The notes below the pieces were generated by a model. The model was not told the origin of the DNA. It made no database searches and saw nothing but the letters and a program-made list of their open reading frames with translations. This document shows, one piece after another, positions 1 through 12,400 of a stretch of 64,000 bases of DNA. Numbering within the stretch: position 1 is the first letter of the stretch; each line of letters opens with the position of its first letter. Both the position numbers and the translations under genes were made by a program. The stretch is from Symsagittifera roscoffensis (Eukaryota > Xenacoelomorpha > Acoela > Convolutidae). Location of the stretch: NCBI RefSeq assembly GCF_963678635.1, contig NC_087071.1:39881797-39945796 (forward strand), read 5' to 3'.

Positions 1-2290
1 ATTCCCTTTGAAAAGTAAACCCTGAAAAAGTTAGACAAAACGACTATGAATTCAAAAATACCCTCAATATAGAAAACAAGTTGTTACGTTTTCAAATCTA
101 CTCAGAAACAGAACTCGCTTGCAAATATAGCACACCACTTTATAAAACACAATACTGAGAAAATCTTGTCGAATACGAACAAGGTTTCGATATGAACACC
201 GGAAAACTAGTAATTATCGATTACTTAACACATCACCCTTCAAATCAAGACGAACACTCATACGTACCAGTCACACTTCTCAAAAACACAGGAATAACTG
301 GTGGAAAAGTTAAATCACAAGACAAAAGTAGTAAACGTTTACAAGAACTATCACTCATGAACAACACCTATTTTGGTACAATTCACTACTACATTCACTT
401 AGACATGAAATTAGACTACACAAAAAGTAGAATTTTTCTTGAAATGTCTTTTTCAGAACTAGAAACACTTTATCATGTATGTGAACTTGAACGTACACAA
501 ATCTTACAGCCACCTGCACTTGTAGTACTAAAAATAAATCATGCAGGATACTTATTATCATGAAATAGATCCAATTATGAAGGATTAAAAAAAGTATTAT
601 GAAGGAAATATACTATGGTATTACACCTGTACAAAAAAAGCATCATTATACGTTTTTGAAGAAAAAAGATGTTACAAAAGAATCCCCACGTTCTACAAAA
701 TTAAAGTACATCTTGTTGACACACTCTCATGAAGAATTTATTGTTGGGATAAAGCTTTCCCATGTGGATCACAAAACAGTCACAATGATGAACCATTCAA
801 CCCTGATGAAGATAAATATTACCTCCTTACACCATACCCTACACTTTTGCAACCATTAAAGAAATTCTCACCGGAAAGTATTAGAGCTTTTGCCCGAAAC
901 CCTAATATCGACTTACAATCAATAGAAATAATACTCGAAATCAGGCGTTCGTTTAACAATTTGAATCAACTTCACTCTATCAATTTGAACTGGATAACTT
1001 TGAAACACTTCAACGACAAATTTAGCACTCTCAATCACTAAGTATTCACCAACTCTCAAAGGCTATCACATCATCAGACTCCTGAAATCATTTTGAACTG
1101 AAAAACGATCTCACAGAGTCTTTAAACGAAAATTTCCTTACAGCCCCTTTCCTACTAACGAGCCAGCTCAATCATTCACAACTCATCCACTCCACACTAA
1201 CACCAAAGATTTTCTTCAAGTTTGTCTACCATTCTCCCACACCAAACTTATTTTCACTCAAATCCTAACAATGATCAACCTAATTATGTAAACGAACATG
1301 TATTATACCCCACGCTTTCATGGACTACAATCTATCACTTTAGTTACCCACTATCACTACCACTATATAGCACTCCCGACGATAACGAATTGTGCCATAC
1401 TCGACTCTAACATCTAACAACAGCCCTGACTGAAAAACAATTCACTATCATCGGATACAATCAAACGCTCAACAGATTCAACGCACTAAAAGCCAACAGA
1501 TTTTCCATCGACCACTATGATCAATCTTTAACACGAGCAAGCGAAGATACCTTCCTAGATGACGACCCAAATACTAACCTTCAGTTCACCGAAAAAATTT
1601 TCAATAAACCACGATTTGTTTTTGCTCTAAATAGCATGAATAAAAAATTCGACCACGTCATTTCAGCCGTACTTCGCGATACACAAGCCTACGACTCATA
1701 CTTTAACAAAGTCAACCATTTTTCACTAACCGTTAATTTCCTAACACCAAAAGACCTTGATTTACACTGTTCACACGACATCATGTTACGCACTCAAACA
1801 CTTACTATTAATTTATCCAACCCCACTATACGACTAACACATCATCATGAAACTTACATCACCGATTTCAATTTAATAACTCAAAATAGACTTCACCATT
1901 CTTTCTAAACTGCACATATTGCATCAAAAAACTAACATGCAAGGAATCATCCGTAACTAAGATCCCATCAGACAAGTGAATATATTCTGCCCACTAACCA
2001 AAACCTTCAACGTTGACGAATCCCGACCACTAATTGTCCCACACTAATATATACAGCCCGTCGGAAATCCCGATCCGAGAATATACCCATAATAGTAAAA
2101 ATAATCACTTTATAACCACATTCAAAACACACCGTATGAATTCTCACCAAGCACTGAAGAGCACAAGATCATTAAAGCACTCGAATTGCTTTGGCCCCTT
2201 CTTCAAACTAAATACATCACTCGCCTACTAGCTAAACCTCTAACATCATCAGACATCATCCACGACGTCTTTCCCATGCATTTTTCGCTG
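1..2290 (+). pseudogene. Decayed copy of an unidentified repeat-encoded protein (block 0)
   Basis: This is the longest and least broken copy of a protein-coding repeat that recurs at 36440, 44490, 51590, 58540 and 61180. Coding frame 3 runs from the window edge to a TGA at 561-563, with TGAs at 9-11 and 156-158. The reading then moves to frame 1 (about 598-1041, TGA at 730-732) and continues in frame 1 through 1222-1908 with a TAA at 1408-1410. Segments conserved with the other copies include HYYIHLDMK near 385, FSPESIRAFARNP near 868, NKKFDHVISAVLRDTQAY near 1639 and LHCSHDIMLRTQ near 1761. The family is not recognised. Scattered cysteines and a heptad-like stretch in other copies would suit an envelope-type surface protein, but that is a guess. 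The 5' end lies outside the window. Confidence 0.6.
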
Positions 2291-4910
2291 ATGAGTACGT
2301 AAGAAGGAATTAAATTTTTTATACTAATAACTTAGAACAAAAACTAACCAATTTTTATAAGGGTTTCTTTTTTCTTTAGCCTTCATTGCACAATCATCTA
2401 AAACAAGAAAAATAATTAAAAAAATGAAAACTCCCTTCTAAAAATATAGGATTCGTATTAACAAATCGCAAATATAATTAATATGAAGAATTGAAACTTA
2501 CCCAAAACAGCAAAAATTTGATAAATTTTCCTCAATGCAGTGAAATAATTTTCAACAAGCAGTAAATTTATCAATTTAACTCCCCAAAAGCCGTAAAATT
2601 GATATTTCAGTTAGTAAATTCATTTAAAAAAGCAGATAATATCAAAGTAATACTAACCTTTTCAAAGACGCTTCTTTAAGATTTAAAATCATTCACTCGC
2701 CCATAATTTTATCCACAATCGCACAGCTCGTCCACGAAGAATTGTTTAAAATAATGAATTCTAGTTGAAAATTTAACTGATAACAACTCTAACCAGTTTT
2801 CACACGTTTCAAACTTTACTTTAACCCAGTTGAAAGGAATTATATAGTAAGCTAAACCAACCAACGCAGCTTAATAACGCCACAAACCACAACCTATTAG
2901 CATGACTAAGAAAAGAAAACCCACAGAACACAAACCAGATTGAAGCCAGCTCAAAACTGGATAAATTATTTTTTTGAAAATTTAACACAAACAAACAAAA
3001 CACAAAAAAATGTAGGAGAAGCCCAAACCAAACGATTTGATTTTTGAGAAAAGGACACAACCGAAACAAAAGGGCGACAACAACTAATAAAAAAACAGGA
3101 ACAAAAGGTTGACACAAAAAGAGACTCTGTAAAAAAAGACCATAAAAATTAACCCACTTCTGGCCTAACCCACCAGAACGAAGACGCCTGGAAGTACATG
3201 CCAACCCTGTGCACTACAGCATTCCGTCAATTTTTGATAAGAGAGGCTCTAGGGTGAGCAACTCTTAAAAAAACTGATCTAAACTAAGAACGCTTTTGCG
3301 ATAACCATTAAAAAAAATCATGACTAAAAAAAACTAACAAAGAAATTTATATCTGTAAACAATAAAATGCAGTATAGATAGATTTCTTAAGGCCCAAAGA
3401 CAAGCAGCAAAGAAGTTGACGACCAATCACACTCCAACTACGAAATGGCAACTATACCCAATTTGCTTCAAACAGTCACTACCCTTTAAGGATTTAAAGT
3501 ACGAATCAGCATCGCAGCATAGGAAACCCATTGAACCAGACCAATGGCCATCTCGATGTTGAATACACGTATAAATCCTAGTCTCTTGGCACTTCATGCG
3601 AAAAAGTCAAACTTCAAGTCAAACTTCTAACTTAACGAAATCAATACTTCATTGCAACCGATCAGAATTCTTGACACAATCTCTCAAGACTACCACGATC
3701 AACGAGACCCACTAAGAAAAAAGAATATGACAAACTTCACTCGTCAGAGACCATCAAAAACACTTCTTCCTTTTTCAAAAATCCAATGCTCTTGCCTATG
3801 CCAAAATTTAAAAGAGAGAACAACATCGTTCATCCTTCACTACATTAATCAATTAAAATCTAAAACTCTCTAAACCCCGGATGTGTGCAATCAGTTCTAA
3901 ACTAGTAATTTATAATTGTTTATAAATATGATACTCTTTTTCTATAAGACATTCCTAACTAAAAAATCATATTCCATCACTAACAATCACACTTATTTGT
4001 AAGTGCTGAAACTACTTGTAGTTGCAGCACCAGAGCAATTTGAATTAAACTTAGAAAACAGTTGTTCTCTCCTTCGAGAAACTGACTCGCAAATACCAGT
4101 ATGCACTAGATCTATTGAGACAGGAGATGTAAGAGTAAGATTAAGATTGGTTTTAGACTAAGAAGTTGCACGAATCTATCCGGCCGAAAATAAGACAAAC
4201 AGACGGTGTACCTTATCTGAAATTACTCTCTGAGTATAGCCTAAAAGACTTAACTCATCAGGTTGCTTCAAATCGCCGCAGAAATTTCTGAATTCCCTCC
4301 TGAGAGTTTTTTCTTTTTTTAAAAATTACCCCTTGTTAACTATTCTGAAGATTGAATTGTTTCAGATGTTCATAGAAGGCGATAAACTGTCATTTTGTTT
4401 CGGCGGTTGCTTAGACAATTTTTAGTCTGTTCGCTTTGTAAATATTAGGTCTACACTTTATCACAAAGATCACATAATCGCCAAGCACTCTGAAAGAGCC
4501 AATAGGCTTTGTTGGGCTTACAATTTAAAAATTGGATTTTTTTATCCGAACACTGTTTTCGTCTGATTTTTTGAATCAAAATCTGATTGTTAAGTAACCA
4601 CACTGCGTGCTCACTTAGAGCTTAGTTTTTTATTATGAATCTCTCAACACAAAAGCAAACTGTGTGTAACAAGCTCTTAAACGCAATAACAATAGTTTTA
4701 TATCGAAGATTGGTATACATGTAAGTATCAAACGGAAAATAGAACACATGAGCTTAACCATAAAAGTAATTTTTTGCTTAAACAACTAATAACAATATTG
4801 TTGACTATAACATTGTTTTCTCGCAAAAAAGAGCACATTGATTTACAAATTTTATCTATATATCTGTTTTGATGTAAGCTTGATGTAAAATTGTTAGAAA
4901 AGTTAAAAAC
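2291..4910. other. Gene-free stretch left of the coiled-coil gene
   Basis: No convincing gene was found in this 2.6 kb. Between about 2820 and 3240 the plus strand is strongly A/C-rich. This leaves a 127-codon reading frame open on the minus strand, but its Phe/Leu/Val-rich product is what such composition gives by chance. An arm of a long inverted repeat lies at 3970-4268. The promoter and 5' UTR of the coiled-coil gene should be in the last few hundred bases; a TATA-like string (tctatatatc) lies near 4855. Confidence 0.5.
3970..4268 (+). repeat. Inverted-repeat arm A (partner at 8263-8590)
   Basis: The sequence from the AATCACACTTATTTG string near 3983 to the GACTTAACTCAT string near 4247 reappears in reverse complement at 8263-8590. 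Similarity is interrupted but obvious, roughly 75-80% by eye. Shared landmarks in order are a GTAAGTGCTGAAAC-like box, CCAGAGCAATTTGAATTAA, ACTCGCAA, AGATCTATTGA and GAATCTATCCGG. It is probably a non-autonomous dispersed repeat present twice in opposite orientation. No open frame was seen inside. Confidence 0.6.
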
Positions 4911-6488
4911 ATGGACAAATCAATTGATAACTTGAGCAACGCTGAAAGCGAAATGACTTCGGCTACAGATGACGAATTGCAAATTATCAGCTCACGAGCG
5001 GCCGAAATTCAACGACAGTTCAGAAGCGAACTCAAATCACTAGACGAGAAACGAAAACACTCGCGGCGAAAGCCGAAACAAACCGATGAGTTAAATTCGT
5101 CAACTTCTTCAATTTCAGAAAGCTCGTCTCGGCTGTTTCCTAAAATGGATATCATCCAATCAGATCTGAATAGTTTGAACCAACTTCTAGCCAATCGGAT
5201 TCAAGAAACAACGGCTGAAAGAGTATCATTCGCACGACCAAAGTCAGCTCTAAGCCAATCATATCATAGCAAATACGATCAAGTCATAGAAAATGAGGAC
5301 AACGAGACAATGACTGCTTTAGACGACGCGATTCAGAAATCTCTAGAACGAATTAAGCGAAACATGCGAATCAAAGGTGACGATGATTTCACTGAAAGTT
5401 CGTCTACAATTCTGGACAGAACAAAAACTCCAGTAAATGAAATTCTAAAACAACCAGCTGCTAACCAAGGTCAAGTGTCCAATAATATAGGAGATCAAAA
5501 TACTCAAAATTTGACTTCGGATCAATTTGTGAGCGCTATCAGAAAGGAAAAAGCTGAATTTACTGATAATTTGGAACACGAAAACTTCAAACGAAGAGTG
5601 AATTTGCTGAAATATGAATTGGAAGCTGAACAAAAGTCTTCAAGTGCTAAAATAACAGTTCTAAGCGAAGAGCTTAAAACCAACAAAGGTCTTCTTGATC
5701 AGTCTTCACGAAAGATATATGAGCTCGAGCAAGAATTATCGGCTCTTAATGAGCGTTTGGAAGTCGAAATTGGGAAAAATTTTGAGCTGAATCAAACTCT
5801 CAAAAACAAAGTAGGGTACTTAGTCAACGAAATTGATAACTTCAAAGTATTCGAACGAGATGTCGAGAAAAAGTTGGAAGAAAAATCAAAGAAAATTGAC
5901 GAATTGAACGAGGAAAATCGTCAAAAACACGAAGAAAACGAAAGCTTGAAGGAAGCGTATGCTAAACAACTTTCGAGTTTGAAAGACGACTTAGCTGCTG
6001 CGAGGTCGAAATTTGAACGAAACGTGAACAATTTATCCGAACAAAACCGAGTCGAGCGGGAAAATTTAATTGCAAACCTGAACAAGCGACACGACACGAC
6101 TATCAAACTTTTACGTAACAAAATGGAAGACGAGAAAGAAATTCTCGATGACGAGATTAAAAATCTAAAAATGAAATTGAAAGAACGAGACCAAGAACAC
6201 GACAGTGAGTTACGTAAGCAGAAAAACGACTTCGACGACAAAATTGAAGCTCGGTTAACTCACGAGCGATCTTTAACCGACTCGGAAAAAGAAGAAGCCT
6301 TGCGCCGACAGCAAATGAAATACGAAGCCGAGTTGGATTCGCTTCGCAAACGACTGAATGACGACATAGACGCCGAAAAACGACGAGGCATGGAGTCGGA
6401 TCGGATCGCGGAGTCGTTGAGAGCCGAGTTGGCTTCGGCTAAGGAGGACATCGCCAACCTGCAACGGGAGTCTGTGGAAGCCATTAAG
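4911..6488 (+). CDS. Coiled-coil gene, exon 1 (residues 1-526)
   Basis: This long first coding exon opens with MDKSIDNLSNAESEMTSATD. The first 200 residues are Ser/Thr/Asp-rich and probably disordered. From about residue 205 (EKAEFTDNLEHENFKRRVNL) the sequence is almost continuous coiled coil with no Pro or Gly interruptions. The last coding bases are GCC ATT AAG, followed directly by the donor GTAAGA at 6489. Reading on into the intron meets a stop after four codons, which supports splicing here. Confidence 0.85.
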
Positions 6489-9400
6489 GTAAGAATAATC
6501 TAGAAGCTTTATAAGTTCATTTTAATGAAGTTTCTTGAAACTTTTTCAAGTAACCGTCTGTATAATAAAAAAAAGGTAGTTGAAGAATAATTTATATCCC
6601 AGCTGTTTTGACTACCTTTTTTTCTTAAAACTTAGATTTTTTTGCATAATCAAGATACTTTAATACGGAAAAGGATCTACTTAACAATTGCCCTCCCTTT
6701 GGTACCTACTTAAGAATTGCCACCCCTATTAATAAAAGCAGTAAATTAGCGCTAGAGGTTTCTATTGAGACTTCTAATTTTGCTGCAATCTGATTGGTCA
6801 AAAATGCGTTATTTTAACCTACTTAACAATTGCCCCCCTTTCTTTAAAAGGGGGGGGGGGGGGGTAATTGTTAAGTAGATCTCGGAAAAAATCAAAAATT
6901 GAGGTCGTGTTGCGACAAGCTTCACTGAAACAAAAAAATCGGCTTGTTTTATTCGATTGTTTTGCAAAGTAAAAAAGAGACAGGTCTGAATCAGGGGCAC
7001 CATATCAATTCGCGATGAAGAGCTGATAGAAGCTCAATCACTGACCTGTTTCCCACTTCGGTTTAAATTTTCACAAAAGTTCAACAGCTTTTCGGTTGAA
7101 GCAGCATTGATCGAGCTAGCTTTATATCCTTTTTTAGAAAAAAAATTGTTCGCTTGTTGTTGGAAAAAATGAAAATAATTAATTAATGATACTAAAGATT
7201 GAAGGGGCAGAGTCATATTGGTTCAATATAATAATTGAACAAGATCATATGTAGGATCTTAAAACAAGAAAAGAAAACAAAAATGACTTCGATTTATTCT
7301 CTTTAGGAAACGCAGCGTGCGTGTGAGGCTGCGAGTGACATGAAGATATCCCAGCTGAAGGAGGAGTGGGACGAGGAGAGGGTGGGGGAGGGGGAGAGAG
7401 TGAGGGGGGAGATGCAGGGGGTGATCAAGGACAAACAGACAGCCGATCTGGATGTGGAAAGACTCACTAATAAGGTTGGAGGGTGAATCTTCTCAAACTA
7501 CTAAAAAGATCGTGTTTTGGCCGAAATTTCTGCGCCACAGGCATAAATTTGCAAAACAGGCCAAAAGAGACGTTTCAAAGTACTTTTTGAAACATTTTGA
7601 CCAAACAATCACATTTTTTTAGCGCTTCGACCTCAAAATTATTAAATACTAGCGCCAAAGGCGCCTATAGAAAAATTGTAGTGTCGGTCAGCCAAAAATA
7701 TATATCTCAAAATAGTACAAAATAGGTTTTTCAGAGAGTATTTTGTTTTTTAATTAAAAAGTTCAATGAAGAAAAAAATCTTGTCTTGGAAAAATATTAA
7801 TAAGACCAGATAGCTCCATATCGAGCGGTTTTAACATAACAATCAATTACGCTGATTCAGTCTTTGTAGAAAGAACTAGTAATTCTTTTCTTGCGAAATG
7901 TGGTTTTATATCCGCAAACTTCTAAAAATATAGTAGCACAAAATCATGAAAAAGCATATTTCATGATGCCGGTAAAGTTAAGTGAAATCAAGATAATTTT
8001 TTGTGTCAAAATTTTCGATAAAGTGTTTATAGCCAAACTGACAGACTATTTTTTTACTATTTTTTTTGAGATATTTAAAAAAAAACTCGAAGCATATAAA
8101 GTACAAAGTGACATATTTAGCTCCTACTAGCATGGCAATTATAGCAAATACCCTGCTTCAACCAAATTGGAACGTTTTCTAATAGGGAACAAGATTTTGA
8201 AGATTAAATTTAACAAAATAAACTTAAAACTTGAATTTTTTTTTCTGAAAATCCTCATTTTATGTTGTTACACTTATGAGTTAAGACCTAGTAGGTAATA
8301 CTCATAGAGTAATTTCTGATAAGGTATACCGTCTGCTTGCCACGCTATCTTATTTTTGACCGGATAGATTCGTGCAACTTCTTAGTCTAATACCAATCCT
8401 AATCTTCCTCTTACATCTCTTAGTTTCAATAGATCTAGAGTATACTGGTTTGTTACGAGTCGGTCTCTTGGAAAAGGCAACTAAGTTGTAAGTTAAATTC
8501 GAAATGCTCTGGTTCTGAATATACAAGTAATTTCAGCACTTAAAAATAAATGTGTTGTTAGTTAGCTGGAGTGTGATTGGTTAGTCTTCAATATTTTATA
8601 GGGATAAAATACCTAATTGATAACCAAAAATAATATATAGTTTGGATCAGGTTCCAATAAGCTAAATGCTTTTCCGAAGAAGAAATCGAATGTATCATTT
8701 TGAAAACGAAAACGATCAACGAAATAAGAAAAGTACCAACTATAATTAAGAAAACAGCAAGGTTGACCAATGGCTCAGGACGCTCTCCGACCGGATATAA
8801 ACGCAAGATCTCACTTGCTTAAAGATTTAAAAAGTCCAAAAGAGATTCCAAAGAGAAGTTCTTCAGTGCAGAGCAAAAAAGTGCTATACAGAAAACAAAG
8901 AGAAGACAAAGAGGCCTTGCTCTACGATGGAATCAACGCTGACGGAAATTTGAAAAATGAAGAGAATTAGATAAAACATAAACACGTGTAGACAAGTAAC
9001 CAGAAACCAAAATTGAAAGGTGGATAGCCTTCAAATATGCTGATTCCTCCAAACCACAAATATTTAATCTATCTCTCTTATCGGAATTAGTCGCGGGAGA
9101 AAATTTTACATAAAACATGTGAAGTGTTGTCAACTTGTGAACAAATTTATATGTGAATTCAGTATACCACACTGACTATATTGTGAACAAAATGCTGCTT
9201 GCTGGTAACAAAGTGTTCGTACAAAGTAGAAATTAGACACAAGAAGGCATTTCAACTTTTGCAATAAAACATGGGGCACTCAATTATTGGCCACTTGCGC
9301 AGTTTTATGGAAAATAATGCTCAAATACTCATGTTTTTGTTTATTTGTTTGTTTAATACTTAAACAGTGGAACATTAGAGTGATTCGACAATGAAAAAGA

Positions 9401-12400
9401 AAAACAAACTGGCTTTTGTAAAAAATACTAAAGACCGTAGCTAAGCTTAATAGATTACGAAAACAGTTCTTTTTCGTTCAACTAAAGCGTAGAAAAACAT
9501 GTGGAAAACTAACCATAGCTTCTGATACAAAACTTGTGAAAACTTGTTCATAGCGCGAAACAAATTGCACGTTAGCTGTCCCAAATTGGCAAAAATGGCA
9601 CTCTTCATACCCCCATAATTGTACAAAAAATAATCACAGAAGAAATATATTTTGAACTTAACCTCAGGACAACACTAATTTTTATATGATATAAACAATT
9701 TCGATACCACCCCGTAAAAAAGAAAATACCAACCCGAGCACAAATATTCCGTCACTTTCTTCGAAAGTCGGAACAAAAACAGAAACTAAATCCGTTACAT
9801 CAGAGAAACTCTCACATCTCCCGACATGTCTTTCTAAGTTTTGCCGATAGAAGAAAAAGAAATATAGTTTAAAAAATCCAAAACCATAATAATATTAATG
9901 ATGATCATGATAATATTTTTTGAGAATGACCAAATAACATTTTTTTGTATAAATTTTTATTACAATTTCTCTGCCTCAAATTAATTATGCTTTAAAAAAT
10001 CTCCTGTGACAAAAAAGAACTTATAACAAATACAGTTTTTGTGCCTTTAGTAATTTTGTCCACATTTTAGATTAAGATTAGATTAAGATCATTTATCCAC
10101 GAGGGAAAGGACCAACATACGAGCTGTACAGCTCATCACGGCGAACCGCTGTTGTGCCCCTGTTTAAGAACTACATGCAATTTTTTTGGTTATTTTTCTG
10201 GGCTGGGTAATGTTGCCTCACCCTCAAGCAACGAGCACGGATCATGGTGGGCCTCGAACATCCGACCTTTCGATTGAGAGACGGAGACGTAACCACTTCA
10301 CCACCGCTCCCCCGTAACGACTTCACCACCGCTCCCCCAATTTAAAACAATTGTTGGCATGCGAGTGTATTATTTAGGCAAAAAAACGCATATTCACTGA
10401 TTACACTTAAAAATCACTTAACGACATGTATTACCTTGTGGAATACACGCTTAACCATGAAAGTGAAGAGCTCTTGTAGGGGATAAAAGAGGGTTGAAAA
10501 CACGGCTAAGATTGTTTTAGAATTCTTAAAGTAATAACTGCCTGTTCAGGTGGCCGAGTTGGAGTCGAACAAGATGCGTGAACAGAAGAGAGTGTTGGGC
10601 CGGATCAACAAAGCCATCTTCGACATCTCAGCCAGCATCGGCATCCAGCCCAGACAAGTATTCCTAGGTATTAAAAAACAACCAAAAAGTAACAAGGAGA
10701 GACCCTACAGAAAAATGGTTAAAATTTTTGTTGATAAAAATTTTAAACATTTTTTAAAATTAAATGATTAAAAAATCAATAAAAAAAGGAAAAGTCATAA
10801 TTAAGCTAGCACGGCAATATGTCTATTTAAACTTGCATTCACGGTGTGTCAAAAGTTTTCGAAAAATGTGTAATAGTAGTTTTTTCAATAGAAAATCGAA
10901 GCGTTGAATGTTTTTTTTTTGTGGAGTTAACAAGTTTTTTTGAACAAGTTAAAACACCTTAATAATGTACGAATGAGGGTCTAAACAGTTACTGTAAATT
11001 AGCTGTATACCTAAAAGTGATTTGATTATTAGGAGTAAAAAATCAGTTTTTTATTCATTTTTTTTTATTTTTTGAAAACCATTCTTTAATTTGATATCTT
11101 TTTTGTATTCAAACATCAGGAGCAGGAGTTGGGGGAGACATGAGTACCAGTCAACAGGGCAATGACAGCACCAGTATCCTCGGGGGAGGGGGAGCAATGA
11201 GTTATGATCTGCTCGTAAAGAGCGGACTTGGTATGTTGAGTCTGTTTTTTTTAAGAGTCATCTCAATAATATATATATTATAAATTATTATTTTGAAAAT
11301 AATTTTAGATGTACAAGAAATCTCCTATCAACAAGCAATCTCCTTTTTTGTCATTTTGATTTCGAAAATTGATTGACAGTTTTGATTGAAGTTCAACTTG
11401 GTTGTTTGTTTTTTTTAGACAACTTGAGCGCGACTGCGGTCGAGGTGGTGAAACACAGTAAGGACCACGAGTACAAATTGCAGCAGATCAGAGAACAACT
11501 AGCCAGTTATCAGGCACAGAGAGACATGGAGGTGGCAGACACTAAGAACCACCTGGAAAAGGTATGTGTATTAAGATAGCCGATGAACGTCAATTTGGCC
11601 TCTATCAAGTTGGACTAATTTTTATATCAGTCGTTTTAACCAAGGACCGATTTAGGATTTAATAAAAATGGAAAAAGTATGGGTATTAAGATAGCCGAAT
11701 TAAGTTTTAGCCGATTAAGATAGCAATCGTTTTAACCAAGGCTGGACTAGGCTTGTTTTTCAGTCTTTTGTCTACAAAAAATAGTCGTTTTAATCATTGG
11801 CGGACTTAAGTTTTTATAATTATTAACTAAAGCAACATCCAGGAAATAAAAAGCCTCAAACATTTTTATAATATTATAAAAATTTAGAATAAAATATGGT
11901 GTCAATTGAAGCTAGCAGCTCTACATAAGATTGGCCGCCATCGTTCGCCTTGATAGCACTGGCCCTAAAGTCTTGAAACTTGAAAAAACATGCTTCTTTA
12001 AGAAATTAAAAAGTTAGCGAATTTTAATGTTTTTTTCCCCGAACCTAATCAACTCTCTTAAGGAGAAGGGATAAAATTGACTATAGTCACTGAACGTTTT
12101 GTCGATTTTTCTTATTGATCTCGACAAATACGATCACTTGGAATTTTTTGTAAAAATATATGTTTTCTTCTTTTATTTACACTTGCAAAAAATAACAAAA
12201 CAGTTTTAATTTGTCTTTTTCGTATGCTATCTTTTTAAATGTTGATTTAAATACTAGCTGGCAAAACCATTTTTTTCAATGCGTTTGGACTGTTAAGGCG
12301 AATGCGACTTGAAAATCAACTTGACTAAAATTAATGGTCTCTTTTGGTGCGCTTCATAGTCTTTGTCTCGATTCATGAATTAAACATGTCCAATTGCCTG

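Larger units (their letters stand above)
7475..10549 (+). other. Intron 2 of the coiled-coil gene
   Basis: A 3.1-kb intron with acceptor CTGCCTGTTCAG ending at 10549. It contains inverted-repeat arm B (8263-8590), two overlapping opposite-strand short reading frames (8588-8970), a copy of the dispersed repeat that also builds the right-hand array (9548-9790), and a SINE (10068-10338). The rest is AT-rich and unassigned. Confidence 0.7.

Noticed and set aside
2821-3204. 127-codon minus-strand frame, hydrophobic
   Set aside because: It lies opposite an A/C-rich stretch that removes stops by composition. The Phe/Leu/Val-rich product has no motif.
5445-6464. Several minus-strand frames inside exon 1
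   Set aside because: Antisense to the coiled-coil exon. The Phe/Ser-rich products are typical reverse readings of Lys/Glu-rich coding sequence.
7640-7670. Short palindrome GCGCCAAAGGCGC
   Set aside because: A 5-bp stem with a 3-base loop is expected by chance in this much sequence.
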